Positions 35,681 through 44,100 are shown, counted from the first letter of the stretch. The stretch: 46,033 nt of DNA from an uncultured Ruminococcus sp. (GCA_902787825.1 CADAHS010000029.1:1-46033), one strand, 5' to 3'. Notes: generated by a model from the letters alone, not told the origin. A program made the numbers and translations.

Positions 35681-36055
35681 ATGACAACAAAGGATATAGA
35701 AAAGACCGTTGAGGAAAACAGCATAGATGAAACTCAGGAGCAGGAAACTGAGCAGAGGATAAAGCCTGCGAAGAAAAAAGGCAGTCTTGCAAAAAAGATC
35801 TTTGTGGTGATAGCATTGTGCTTTTGCGCATATGCTGCATTCACTATAATCTACGACAAGGCGGAAATAGCAAAGCTGCGCAGTGAGACCACCGAGATAA
35901 ACAAGCAGATAGATGAGGAGAAATCTCTCAACGATGAGTATTCCAGAATGCTCGATTCGGGCGAGAAGGAATATATGAAAAAGATCGCTATCGAAAAGCT
36001 CGGCTATGCGTATCCGGAGGAGCGCAGATTTTACATAGTAAACCAGAATAAATGA
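35681..36055 (+). CDS. divIC: Septum formation initiator DivIC
   Basis: A 124-residue bitopic division protein. An acidic cytoplasmic N-terminus (1-35), a Lys cluster (AKKKGSLAKK), one membrane helix (about 46-64, IFVVIALCFCAYAAFTIIY) and an extracellular coiled coil (IAKLRSETTEINKQIDEEK) ending with MKKIAIEKLGYAYPEERRFY, the conserved FtsB/DivIC tail. It works with FtsL and DivIB/FtsQ in the divisome. AAAGGAG five bases before ATG 35681 is preferred to the ATG 18 bases upstream. Confidence 0.9.
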   Translation: MTTKDIEKTVEENSIDETQEQETEQRIKPAKKKGSLAKKIFVVIALCFCAYAAFTIIYDKAEIAKLRSETTEINKQIDEEKSLNDEYSRMLDSGEKEYMKKIAIEKLGYAYPEERRFYIVNQNK

Positions 36056-36108
36056 CCTCAGACAGGTCAGTTATATAATCAGTATTTAGATTGGGGAAAA
36101 AAAACACA

Positions 36109-36600
36109 ATGCAGTTAGAAGTCGGAAATATCTACGAGGGAAAAGTCACAGGCATAACAAAGTTCGGAGCTTTTGTGGAGCTGGACAAGGACACAACGGG
36201 AATGGTGCATATCTCAGAGGTGGCAAACACATTTGTCAGCGAGATAAAGGATCATCTCACCGAGGGACAGACCGTCAAGGTGAAGGTGCTGAATCTGGGT
36301 GACGATGGAAAGATCTCGCTGTCGATAAAGAAGGCGCTTCCTCAGCAGGAACGCCCAAATAAGTTCAGAAACGGTAATCAGCGTCAGGGCGCACAGAACC
36401 GTCCGCCGAAGAAGCCGTACGAGAGCAGGCCTGTTCAGGACTTTACAAAAAATCCGCCTCCGGTGTACGTCAACACGACCTCGGGGAATACGGATTTTGA
36501 GGATATGTTATCAAAGTTCAAGGCAACCAGCGAGGAGAGATTTTCCGATCTCAAGCACGTTATGGATAATAAACGCAGATCTTCGTCAAGACGTAAATAG
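36109..36600 (+). CDS. yabR: S1-domain RNA-binding protein YabR
   Basis: A 163-residue protein with one S1 domain at the N-terminus (EVGNIYEGKVTGITKFGAFV, GMVHISEVAN, VKVKVLNLGDDGKISLSIKK) followed by a basic, Gln/Pro/Arg-rich and probably disordered tail. It matches YabR (general stress protein 13 family), which follows divIC in Bacillus. The frame could begin with TTG at 36091, but S1 proteins of this kind start at MQLEVG; the only SD-like sequence, GGGG, is 12 bases from that ATG. Confidence 0.88.
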   Translation: MQLEVGNIYEGKVTGITKFGAFVELDKDTTGMVHISEVANTFVSEIKDHLTEGQTVKVKVLNLGDDGKISLSIKKALPQQERPNKFRNGNQRQGAQNRPPKKPYESRPVQDFTKNPPPVYVNTTSGNTDFEDMLSKFKATSEERFSDLKHVMDNKRRSSSRRK

Positions 36601-36633
36601 AAAGATATACGTCAAAGGACTAAATCAAAAGAC

Positions 36634-36682
36634 CAAAGGGGCGGACAAAGGGCATTATTGCCTTTGGCACGCCCTTTTTTAA
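36634..36682 (+). terminator. Terminator after yabR
   Basis: Two-part stem: outer AAAGGGGCG / CGCCCTTTTTT and inner AAAGGGC-atta-TTGCCTTT, followed by the T-run. It closes the yabP-yabR block. Confidence 0.85.
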
Positions 36683-36701
36683 GGGAGAGTAAAAAAATAA
36701 A

Positions 36702-36965
36702 ATGAAAAGTTTCAAACGTACATTTGCATTTGTTTTCTTTATGCTCGCAGCTGTCGTTCTGGGCGGATTTATTGCCTATATCTGCGAAGGCAAGGACTAT
36801 GTCGGCTGGCTGGCATGGGGAAAGAGCGTAGGTGTGGAAAACGTTTCGGTCGATCTGTATGTGATAAAGCTTTCCTTCGGGCTGATGCTCAGAGCTACGA
36901 TCTCGCAGATCTTTACCATTCCGGCTGCGCTGATAGTTTTCTCAAAGGCCTGCAAAAACCTGTAA
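36702..36965 (+). CDS. DUF4321-like small membrane protein
   Basis: An 87-residue protein with an N-terminal membrane helix (about 7-28, AFVFFMLAAVVLGGFIAYI) and a second hydrophobic stretch near the C-terminus (about 63-80). The alternation KLSFGLMLRATISQIFTIPAALIV fits the DUF4321 family common in Clostridia. Function unknown. AAGGGAGAG is 12-13 bases before the ATG, a rather long spacing. It is followed 22 bp later by a lipoprotein gene, probably in the same transcript. Confidence 0.7.
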   Translation: MKSFKRTFAFVFFMLAAVVLGGFIAYICEGKDYVGWLAWGKSVGVENVSVDLYVIKLSFGLMLRATISQIFTIPAALIVFSKACKNL

Positions 36966-36987
36966 GGAACGATAGGAGCGTTATCTG

Positions 36988-37668
36988 ATGAAAGTAAGAG
37001 CCTTGCTGCTGGCAGTGCTGCTGAGTGCAGTGACCTGCCTTTTCAGCTGCGGAAAACCAAATATCGTGGGAAGCAATCTCGTGATGCAGGCAAGAGAGGA
37101 CTTTGAAGAGCTTGACAGTGCCAGCGTCGTTATGACCAATACTGACACCGACAAAGCCGAGCAGATCTTTACCTTTAAGTATTCATCCGATGGAGTGCTG
37201 AGCTATACCGACTGGAAGCTGGTTGACGGCGTCGAGAGCAACGAGTACAATAACGGCGAGATCAACGTCTATCTTCGTGACGGAAAGTACTATCAGTACA
37301 AATCCGGCGATGAGAAGTTCATCAGCTTCAATCGCACCAAAAAACATCAGAAAACTCAGGATCAGATGATAACCTATATCCCGACAGCAATAACTGATGC
37401 GAGAATGAAAAGTGACAGCGAAAAGGACGAGATAACGCATATCTACGATGTGGAAAAGGTAAACCCGACCGTCCCGGAGGGGGCAAAGGCAACGGGCTTT
37501 GCGGTGAAATTCATCTTTGACAAAAAGGGAGCTCTGGAGTATTTCACCGAAACTACTATATACGAGCTTGACGGCAAGGAAAAAAGACTTGAGTATAAGA
37601 CCGAGATAACTAAACAAAACAAAGTTGACAAAATTGAAAATATTGTTGAAAATAAGGAAAATGCATAA
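36988..37668 (+). CDS. Predicted lipoprotein of unknown function
   Basis: A 226-residue secreted lipoprotein. The signal peptide is MKVRALLLAVLLSAVTCLFS and the lipobox LFSC places the lipidated Cys at 21. The mature part is a single, mostly beta-predicted domain (FTFKYSSDGVLSYTDWK, GEINVYLRDGKYYQYKSG) ending in a charged tail. I do not recognise a named family. The spacing and single terminator suggest co-transcription with the DUF4321-like gene. Confidence 0.75.
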   Translation: MKVRALLLAVLLSAVTCLFSCGKPNIVGSNLVMQAREDFEELDSASVVMTNTDTDKAEQIFTFKYSSDGVLSYTDWKLVDGVESNEYNNGEINVYLRDGKYYQYKSGDEKFISFNRTKKHQKTQDQMITYIPTAITDARMKSDSEKDEITHIYDVEKVNPTVPEGAKATGFAVKFIFDKKGALEYFTETTIYELDGKEKRLEYKTEITKQNKVDKIENIVENKENA

Positions 37669-37700
37669 AGGGCTGTTGCATAATGCAAAAGCCCTTTAAT
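37667..37700 (+). terminator. Terminator of the lipoprotein gene
   Basis: AAAGGGCT / AGCCCTTT with an inner TTGCAT/ATGCAA, overlapping the stop codon. The T-run is short (CTTTAAT), so strength is uncertain. Confidence 0.75.
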
Positions 37701-37725
37701 CAGTTATACTGAATCAGAAATTACA

Positions 37726-37976
37726 GTAGCAAATTCGGTGAGAAATCGGGCTGGAACTCTTTGAAGAAGAGTAAAAACGGCGTTGCCGTTTTTGAGAGTA
37801 ACCATGTAATGGTTACTCTGTTTCCCCCGAGGATATTCGTTGAATATCCTCGCAAGCGACCGTAAGGTCGCTTATCCCCCTTTCAGAAACCTTTTAATGA
37901 TTTTTGTAGAATAGGGCTTTCAAGCCCTATTCTACAAAAATAACTGAGAGATACCCGAGAGAGTTCAGGAAGATTA
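37726..37976 (+). repeat. Family A variable-hairpin repeat, copy A6, with four extra hairpins
   Basis: Directly before the GH130 gene. It opens GTAGCAAATTCGGTGAGA and GGAACTCTT, as in A7. Then come four tandem perfect hairpins: AAAAACGGC/GCCGTTTTT (37773-37793), AGAGTAACCAT/ATGGTTACTCT (37795-37819), CGAGGATATTC/GAATATCCTCG (37828-37852) and AAGCGACC/GGTCGCTT (37854-37873). Next CCCCCTTTCAGAAACC, then the variable stem at 37900-37919 pairing 20 of 20 with 37922-37941. The tail GTTCAGGAAG contains the GH130 ribosome site. Confidence 0.88.
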
Positions 37977-37980
37977 GATT

Positions 37981-38979
37981 ATGAAAGTGAAGATCATTAA
38001 TGGACAAAGCCTTCCCAATATCCCCTGGCAGGACAAGCCGCAGGGCTGTGCTGACGTAGTGTGGAGATATTCTCATAATCCGATAATAAAACGTGATGCT
38101 GTGAGATGTGCAAATTCGATCTTCAACTCGGCAGTAGTGCCTTTCGGCAAAGGCTTTGCGGGAGTTTTCAGGATAGACGACAAGCGCCGTGCGATGCAGC
38201 TTCACGCAGGCTTTTCCGACGACGGGATAAACTGGCGCATCAACGAAGAAAGAATACGATTTGTCCAGCAGGATAGTTCGAGTGAGCAGGTCAATCAATG
38301 GCTTTACGGCTACGATCCGAGAGTCTGCTTCATAGAGGACCGTTACTGGATAACCTGGTGCAACGCTTTTGAGGGGCACCCCACTATCGGCGTGGGCTAT
38401 ACATTTGATTTCAAGACCTTCTATCAGTGTGAAAATGCCTTTCTGCCTTTCAACCGCAACGGTGTGCTTTTCCCAAGAAAAATAAACGGAAAATACATTA
38501 TGTTTTCACGCCCGTCCGATGACGGACATACACCGTTTGGCGATATGTTTATCTCGCAGTCGCCGGATATGAAGTACTGGGGCGAGCACAGACACGTTAT
38601 GTCACCGCATATGCCGTGGGAGTCTACCAAGATCGGCGCAGGTCCCATACCTATCGAAACAAGTGAGGGCTGGCTGTGCTTCTACCACGGCGTACTGCAA
38701 TCGTGCAACGGCTTTGTTTACAGCTTTTCTGCCTGCATTACAGATCTTAACGAGCCGTGGAAGGTCAGATACAGATGCTCGGAGTATCTCGTGAACCCCC
38801 GGGAATCTTATGAGTGCATCGGAGATGTCCCCAACGTGACCTTCCCTTGCGCTGCGCTGTGCGATGCTGATACCGGCAGACTCGCTATCTATTACGGCTG
38901 TGCAGACACCGTCGTGGGGCTTGCGTTTACAACAGTTGATGACGTGGTGGAGTATGTCAAGGCAAATTCATCAGTCTAA
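37981..38979 (+). CDS. GH130 mannooligosaccharide phosphorylase-like enzyme
   Basis: A 332-residue five-bladed beta-propeller of glycoside hydrolase family 130. Marks include [36 protein letters not shown] with the proposed catalytic Asp of the DPR motif, and [20 protein letters not shown]. The length fits subgroup 2, beta-1,4-mannooligosaccharide phosphorylases known from Ruminococcus albus, rather than the about 390-residue mannosylglucose phosphorylases; the substrate assignment is inference. It phosphorolyses mannosides to mannose-1-phosphate in the cytoplasm. There is no signal peptide. GGAAG eight bases before the ATG comes from repeat A6. Its stop overlaps the converging DUF4363 gene. 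Confidence 0.88.
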   Translation: MKVKIINGQSLPNIPWQDKPQGCADVVWRYSHNPIIKRDAVRCANSIFNSAVVPFGKGFAGVFRIDDKRRAMQLHAGFSDDGINWRINEERIRFVQQDSSSEQVNQWLYGYDPRVCFIEDRYWITWCNAFEGHPTIGVGYTFDFKTFYQCENAFLPFNRNGVLFPRKINGKYIMFSRPSDDGHTPFGDMFISQSPDMKYWGEHRHVMSPHMPWESTKIGAGPIPIETSEGWLCFYHGVLQSCNGFVYSFSACITDLNEPWKVRYRCSEYLVNPRESYECIGDVPNVTFPCAALCDADTGRLAIYYGCADTVVGLAFTTVDDVVEYVKANSSV

Positions 38980-39347
38980 AATACCGACGACAGATCGGGA
39001 AACTGCGTGTCGTAAAGCAGCTGCGCCCAATCTCCGATACTTTTCAGCTCTGCAAGAAAATCATCACTGCCCGCCTTGTATAGTGCGGGCAGTTTTTTTA
39101 CTGCCCGTGACATATCCGACATGGTCGGCTCAGCAGTGATATAGGTCATCAGAAGGTAATAGTCCTGCCAGTAGTCCTCCAGTTCGTCCAGAGAGGATCG
39201 TGTATCGCCGCCTGAGAGATAAGCCTGCTCGGTATCATGGATCAGTCTGAAAAGATGCTCGTTGCTCTTTTTTATGGCAATGACCGATGCAGTCGAGAGC
39301 GCAGCGATGAACACGAGTATCATAATGCTGACAACAAGTCTTTTCAT
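38976..39347 (-). CDS. DUF4363 family membrane-anchored protein
   Basis: A 123-residue protein with one N-terminal membrane helix or uncleaved signal (about 5-25, [20 protein letters not shown]) and an all-helical remainder with heptad-like leucines. It fits DUF4363, a family usually encoded right after DUF421 genes in Clostridia. Function unknown. Its ATG overlaps the DUF421 stop by four bases (ATGA). A plus-strand terminator is embedded in its coding sequence at 39066-39099. Confidence 0.75.
   Translation of the reverse strand: MKRLVVSIMILVFIAALSTASVIAIKKSNEHLFRLIHDTEQAYLSGGDTRSSLDELEDYWQDYYLLMTYITAEPTMSDMSRAVKKLPALYKAGSDDFLAELKSIGDWAQLLYDTQFPDLSSVF
39066..39099 (+). terminator. Terminator for GH130 inside the DUF4363 gene
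   Basis: Plus strand ACTGCCCGC / GCGGGCAGT with a ten-base loop and seven T residues. It is a textbook intrinsic terminator, but lies wholly within the opposite-strand coding sequence, about 90 bp past the GH130 stop. No other terminator exists for GH130. Confidence 0.82.
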
Positions 39348-40030
39348 TTTCTGCCCGCCTGCCTTTCAGATGGAATAACAACGTATTTTCCGCTGCTGTC
39401 ACAGGTCATAAGAAAAACATCTCTGAGCTTCTTTCCCTGAGCCTTGAGGATACTGTCCAGCCACGCTCTGTCATAGCCAATGCTTTCAAGCGACCCTTCA
39501 ACAAGCCTTCCGCTGTCGATTATCAGCTGCGGAGGATCGGATATTTCCCCGGAGATGTTCATATCCCTGCAGGTGACATTCTGATAGGGCTGCTTCTGGT
39601 AAACGCTGATCTTGCCTGTTGTTTCTACAACAGCAAGCTGCACCTGGGAAACGTCAAATATCTGCTGGCTGCGAAGGCTCTGCATAAGGTCGTCTACCGA
39701 GAAGCGAAGATCGCTCATCATCTTCTGGTCGATCTTCCCGTTGGAAATGATTATCTTTGACGACCCGCAGATAGCTTTTCTCAGCTTTCTTGACCGCAGC
39801 GAAAGGTTGGAAAGCACAACGTCGATGCTCACAAGCGTGAATATCGGGATAACACCCATTATCATCGGTATGCTTACATTTTCGACCGGCAGCGTGGCAA
39901 TGTTGGACAAAAGTACCGTTATCACAAGCTCCGATGGCTGAAGCTCCCCGAGCTGTCGCTTGCCCATCAGCCGTATGGATACCATTATCGCAACGTAAAG
40001 TATCACTGCACGAAAAAATACAATAAACAT
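39344..40030 (-). CDS. DUF421/YetF-like membrane protein
   Basis: A 228-residue protein with three N-terminal membrane helices (about 2-22, 32-50, 57-77) and a cytoplasmic domain. Family marks: RLMGKRQLGELQPSELVITVLLSN and the domain with ISNGKIDQKMMSDLRFSVDDLMQSLR. YetF-type proteins are common in spore formers, some linked to spore germination or stress, but without a defined reaction. GGAGG lies six bases before the ATG. Forms an overlapping pair with DUF4363. The 40031-40212 spacer holds no gene and no clear promoter for it. Confidence 0.88.
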   Translation of the reverse strand: MFIVFFRAVILYVAIMVSIRLMGKRQLGELQPSELVITVLLSNIATLPVENVSIPMIMGVIPIFTLVSIDVVLSNLSLRSRKLRKAICGSSKIIISNGKIDQKMMSDLRFSVDDLMQSLRSQQIFDVSQVQLAVVETTGKISVYQKQPYQNVTCRDMNISGEISDPPQLIIDSGRLVEGSLESIGYDRAWLDSILKAQGKKLRDVFLMTCDSSGKYVVIPSERQAGRK

Positions 40031-40212
40031 CTGCGTCCTCCGTTTAGCTTTTTATCAGAGTTTTGGCGATAAACAAGCCTTTTATTCAGCCGCAATGCAA
40101 AATAATTTGTATGTTAAGGAAGTATCGTGCAAGGGCTTTGTTTAATTGTACAAAAAAGCTGCCTGCAAAAACCTTAAAATTGCGGGAAATATACGAAAGT
40201 GTGCCGCTTTTA

Positions 40213-40241
40213 TTGACATAGCTTTGATGTTGAGATATAAT
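40213..40241 (+). promoter_or_regulatory. Promoter of the zinc-ribbon protein gene
   Basis: TTGACA (40213-40218), 17 bp spacer, TATAAT (40236-40241). Perfect consensus, about 50 nt upstream of the ribosome site. Confidence 0.93.
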
Positions 40242-40297
40242 TAATCTGTGCAAATATCTTTTATCAGTAGTTTTGATTTTTGATGGAGGAAGAGAGA

Positions 40298-42256
40298 ATG
40301 AACACTATCAAATTTTGTCTCAAATGTGGTCATCCGGTAGGTCCGGAAGACAAGTTCTGCTTGGGGTGCGGAGCGAATATTGCTGAAATGCAGGCTCAGC
40401 AGGGCGGCGCAGCAACTCCCGCAGCTGATCCTCAGACCCAGGCTCAGCCGGTCCAGCCGGTTCAGCCGCAGCAGAATTTCCAACAGCCTCAGAACAATTT
40501 CCAGCAGCCGCAGCAGCCGCAGAATAATTTCGGCGGATTTGCTCAGCCTGGTTTCGGCGCACCGGCAGCAGCAGTTAAAAAGGGTGACAGCTGGTTCAAG
40601 AAGAACCTGAAGCTTATAATCATCATCGGCTGCGCTTTGGTACTCGGAATCGTAGCATTCTTTGTTATCAGACACATTTTCTTCAGATTCCAGGTCATCG
40701 ACGCTAAGGATCTTTACAAGATCGAGTTCAAGGGCATCGACACCGCAGGAACCTGTACACCAAAGCTCAACAAGTACAGCGACAGTGTTTACAACAGTGA
40801 GTATGCAGGTGCTCTGAGCGACCTTATGGGCGACAGCGACAGTGATTCGGATAATGCAGTATCAAAGTATTTTGAAGTATCCGAGAGCAGACTTCTTTCA
40901 GCTTACACAAAGGCTGGCAACAAGAAGGAAGCTGTTGAGATGCGTACAGCTCTTCTGAGCGAAGCAGCAGCTCTGGATATCACCATCGACGGCGAAAAGA
41001 CCGCAAAGGGACTCAAGAACGGCGATACGGTCAAGTGCGTTGTTACATACAATGAGGATTACCTCAAGGATCATGACATCAAGCTTGAAAACACCGAGTT
41101 TGAGGTTACAGTTTCTGACCTCAAGACAGGTACAAAGGTAAATCTGTTCGACGGCGTCAACGTTAAGTTCTCCGGAATGGACGGAAGCGGTATCGCAGAG
41201 TATGAGCAGGATTCAGCTTCAGCAAACAGAAGTGTTGTAAGATACTCATGGAAGGAGTCTTACAGAAACCTCAAGAATGGCGACAAGGTCGTTCTCGTTG
41301 CAAGACTCAGATATGCAACACTCGTAGATGCTAACGATCCCGAGGGCGCTGTTTACAGCCAGATCGACGGCAACTACTACACAGCTGAAAAGGCAAGCGA
41401 GGAGAAGGAATTCACAGTTGAAGGCCTCGGCGAAATGAAGAAGGTCAACATCTTTGAGAACATCAAGCTTGAGTACAGAAACGCTTCACCTTACCTCAGA
41501 GTAAGCAAGATCAACACAGATGCTTGTTCTCCCGAGGTACGCTCAGGCGTAAGATTCTACGTTGAAGAGTCTTCAAAGGATTATAAGATCGGCGATACAG
41601 TAAAGATCAAGGCATATGTAAGATCGTCCTTCACAAATGCAGGATACGCACCGGACGGTACACCTGATGACGACGGTTACTATTACGGCGACTTTACAGT
41701 TCCGGATGATGCACCTGTTTACCTTTCAAAGGATAACGCTTCCGCAGCAGTAAGCAAGTTCACTCCTGTTTTCGGCGAGGTTGTCAGAAAGCTCGTTGAG
41801 GAAGGCACAGACAGAACCTACGTTCGTGGCTTCTCAGCAGGCTCAAAGATCACCGGTATGTCATTCAAGGAAGCTAAGACTATGCTCTATGAGTACAACG
41901 AGGCAAGGGGATCTTCCTACAAGAAGTGCATGATCGTTAAGAGCTACGTTGTAAGCGTTGCAACCGAGAAGGAAACCAAGACAGCTTATGCGTACATCTC
42001 ACTGAGAAACCCTGTTGTTACAGGCGATACAGTATCCTATGACGAGAACTCTGCTGAGTACTATCTGTACAGCTCACAGGAAGCTCTTGACAGAAAGCTC
42101 GATGATACAGACTATACTATCACATCAATAGCTGCACCGGCAGCAGCTACAACTACTACAGCTGCCGATAACAAGCCTGAGGATACTACTACAACAGCAG
42201 AAGCTGATAAGAAGCCTGAGGACACTACGACCACAACAACAGCAGCAGCTGCATAA
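40298..42256 (+). CDS. Zinc-ribbon membrane protein with three repeated extracellular domains
   Basis: A 652-residue protein. Residues 5-26 form a zinc ribbon (FCLKCGH and FCLGCGA). A Gln/Pro-rich low-complexity linker (30-92) leads to one membrane helix (about 106-125). The outer part has about three related beta domains, each with a GD turn (NLKNGDKV, GLKNGDTV, YKIGDTV) and a VNVKFSGMDG/IKLEYRNAS-like opening. A further domain (VFGEVVRKLVEEG) follows, then a Thr-rich C-terminus with NKPEDTTTT repeats. The zinc-ribbon/helix/repeat plan is common in Ruminococcus, but I know no function. Codon use suggests good expression. GGAGG before the ATG; monocistronic with its own promoter and terminator. 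Confidence 0.8.
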   Translation: MNTIKFCLKCGHPVGPEDKFCLGCGANIAEMQAQQGGAATPAADPQTQAQPVQPVQPQQNFQQPQNNFQQPQQPQNNFGGFAQPGFGAPAAAVKKGDSWFKKNLKLIIIIGCALVLGIVAFFVIRHIFFRFQVIDAKDLYKIEFKGIDTAGTCTPKLNKYSDSVYNSEYAGALSDLMGDSDSDSDNAVSKYFEVSESRLLSAYTKAGNKKEAVEMRTALLSEAAALDITIDGEKTAKGLKNGDTVKCVVTYNEDYLKDHDIKLENTEFEVTVSDLKTGTKVNLFDGVNVKFSGMDGSGIAEYEQDSASANRSVVRYSWKESYRNLKNGDKVVLVARLRYATLVDANDPEGAVYSQIDGNYYTAEKASEEKEFTVEGLGEMKKVNIFENIKLEYRNASPYLRVSKINTDACSPEVRSGVRFYVEESSKDYKIGDTVKIKAYVRSSFTNAGYAPDGTPDDDGYYYGDFTVPDDAPVYLSKDNASAAVSKFTPVFGEVVRKLVEEGTDRTYVRGFSAGSKITGMSFKEAKTMLYEYNEARGSSYKKCMIVKSYVVSVATEKETKTAYAYISLRNPVVTGDTVSYDENSAEYYLYSSQEALDRKLDDTDYTITSIAAPAAATTTTAADNKPEDTTTTAEADKKPEDTTTTTTAAAA

Positions 42257-42270
42257 GACTAAACATACTA

Positions 42271-42306
42271 AAAGAGGACCGTTCAAATGAACAGTCCTCT
42301 TTTTTG
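42271..42306. terminator. Terminator between the zinc-ribbon gene and xylB
   Basis: AAAGAGGAC / GTCCTCTTT with an inner GTTCA/TGAAC pair and TTTTTT on the plus strand. It is placed between converging genes. Confidence 0.92.
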
Positions 42307-42318
42307 TTGTATCAGGTA

Positions 42319-43839
42319 TCAGAGCGCTGAAAGCTCACTGAAACGTTCTTTTAAAGACGGGTAAAGCTTGCGGTAAAGCTGATAGTACTGCTCGTAGACT
42401 TTAGCTCTGTCAGCGTCGGGGAGCTGCACCTTGTCCTGTTTGACTATTGCACCGCAGGCTTGCGATACGCTGTCAAACAAACCTGCGCCGACCGCAGCAA
42501 GTATCGCTGCACCAAGTGCCGGACCCTCCTTGGAGGTTATCGTCTTGACGCTGCACCCATAAAGGTCGGCAAGCATTGAACGCCACAACGCTGACGTTCC
42601 GCCTCCGCCGCAGGCAGCCATATCAGATATGCTCAGTCCCATTTCCCTGAAAACTTCAACGCAGTCACGCAGCGAATATGCAACACCCTCCATTACCGCA
42701 CGCAGCATATGTTTCCTTGTGTGTACCGCCGAAAGCCCGAAAAATACGCCCCTTGCGCTGGCATCAAGATGTGGTGTCCTCTCGCCCATAAGATACGGCA
42801 GGTATAAAAGCCTCTCGCAGCCCACAGGCACAGTTTCAGCCTGCTTGTCCATAAGATAATACTCGTCAACACCGAGCAGCCTTGCTGTTTCTTTTTCAGC
42901 ACAGCAGAAATTGTCCCTGAACCATTTCAGCGAAAGCCCTGCCCCCTGTGTCACGCCCATGACGTGCCAGCTGCCGGGTACAGCTGCACAGCAGGTGTGG
43001 ACCCTGCCCTTTGTGTCGATAACAGGGCTGTCTGTATGTGCAAAAACCACACCCGATGTCCCGATGGTCGTGAAAGCCCTGCCTTGACTGCAAACTCCTG
43101 TGCCTATTGCAGCTGCGGCATTGTCACCTGCTCCGCCGACTACAATGGTCCCTGCCTTCAGCCCGGTGATCTCAGCAATGTGCAGTGTGACCTTTCCTGT
43201 CACCTCGCACGACTCGTACACCTTTGCAAGCAGGCTTGTGTCAATGTCAAAAATGCTGCACAGTTCTTCTGACCAGCAGCGGTTCTTTACGTCCAGCAGC
43301 TGCATTCCGCTTGCATCAGAGACCTCGGTGGCAAACTCCCCTGTCAGAACGTATCTCAGATAGTCCTTTGGAAGCAGAATGTGCCTGCACCGTTCAAATA
43401 TCTGCGGCTCATTATCTCTTATCCACAGCAGCTTTGCCAGCGTCCAGCCTGTCAGTGCAGGATTTGCAGAGATCTGTACTATCCTGTCAGCAGCCAGCGA
43501 GTTCATCCTGTCTACCTGTGACTGCGTTCGCTGGTCACACCAGATGATTGCGTTGCGAAGCACGTTGCCGCCACTGTCAAGCATAACAAGCCCGTGCATC
43601 TGTCCCGAAAGTCCGATCCCGACTATGTCCTGCGCAGATACTCCGCTTTTGCCGATGACCTCGCAGATCGTGTCAAGCATTGCGTTTTTCCACTGCAAAG
43701 GGTCCTGCTCGGCATAACCGTTTTGCGGCTGATACATCGGATATTCCCTTAAAGCCGAAGCAGCAGCGTTTCCCTGTTCGTCAAAAAGCACCGTTTTAGT
43801 ACCGCTGGTACCACAGTCAACACCAAGTACAAAGCTCAC
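42319..43839 (-). CDS. xylB: Xylulokinase
   Basis: A 506-residue FGGY-family sugar kinase. Marks: GVDCGTSGTKTVLFD (ATP phosphate loop), GYAEQDPLQW, GIGLSGQMHGLVMLD, AIIWCDQRTQ, GGAGDNAAAAIGTG with the catalytic Asp near 240, and AACGGGGTSALWRSMLAD. It phosphorylates D-xylulose to xylulose-5-phosphate for the pentose pathway. The frame could begin with TTG at 43845, but GGGGGG would be only two bases away; GTG at 43839 has it eight bases upstream and fits the family. No xylose isomerase or transporter is nearby. It follows a small gene by 15 bp. Confidence 0.92.
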   Translation of the reverse strand: MSFVLGVDCGTSGTKTVLFDEQGNAAASALREYPMYQPQNGYAEQDPLQWKNAMLDTICEVIGKSGVSAQDIVGIGLSGQMHGLVMLDSGGNVLRNAIIWCDQRTQSQVDRMNSLAADRIVQISANPALTGWTLAKLLWIRDNEPQIFERCRHILLPKDYLRYVLTGEFATEVSDASGMQLLDVKNRCWSEELCSIFDIDTSLLAKVYESCEVTGKVTLHIAEITGLKAGTIVVGGAGDNAAAAIGTGVCSQGRAFTTIGTSGVVFAHTDSPVIDTKGRVHTCCAAVPGSWHVMGVTQGAGLSLKWFRDNFCCAEKETARLLGVDEYYLMDKQAETVPVGCERLLYLPYLMGERTPHLDASARGVFFGLSAVHTRKHMLRAVMEGVAYSLRDCVEVFREMGLSISDMAACGGGGTSALWRSMLADLYGCSVKTITSKEGPALGAAILAAVGAGLFDSVSQACGAIVKQDKVQLPDADRAKVYEQYYQLYRKLYPSLKERFSELSAL

Positions 43840-43854
43840 CTTCAACGCCCCCCT

Positions 43855-44040
43855 TTAGCCGTTTTTGTCCTCTTTTTCAAGGATAAAATATGTATCGCAG
43901 TTTTCTGTTCTCAGCTCGGCTATCCTCCAGCCAAGATCAAGAAGCTCGTTGAGGTGCTCGACCTGCTTGAACCTGTCAGTTTCCGGAGGTGCCGCATCGC
44001 CTTTTTCGCTGCATTTTGTTATGTAGAATTTCTTTTGCAT
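43855..44040 (-). CDS. Small hypothetical protein, DUF4177-like
   Basis: A 61-residue protein with a strong ribosome site (AAAGGAGG eight bases before the ATG) and its own promoter, so it is probably real. The C-terminal half, HLNELLDLGWRIAELRTENCDTYFILEKE, has the helix-turn-strand pattern with GW seen in DUF4177 proteins; this is a loose resemblance. Function unknown. It forms an operon with xylB. Confidence 0.7.
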   Translation of the reverse strand: MQKKFYITKCSEKGDAAPPETDRFKQVEHLNELLDLGWRIAELRTENCDTYFILEKEDKNG

Positions 44041-44071
44041 TATAGTTTCCTCCTTTCATTGCCATAGATAT

Positions 44072-44100
44072 ATTATACAATATTTTTTATCCGATTGCAA
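44072..44100 (-). promoter_or_regulatory. Promoter of the small gene-xylB operon
   Basis: Minus strand TTGCAA (44095-44100), 17 bp spacer, TATAAT (plus-strand ATTATA, 44072-44077). It is divergent from the cls promoter 70 bp away. No xyl-type operator palindrome was recognised. Confidence 0.82.

Noticed and set aside
37773-37873. CRISPR array, suggested by serial short repeats
   Set aside because: The units are four different palindromes with no constant repeat and no spacers.
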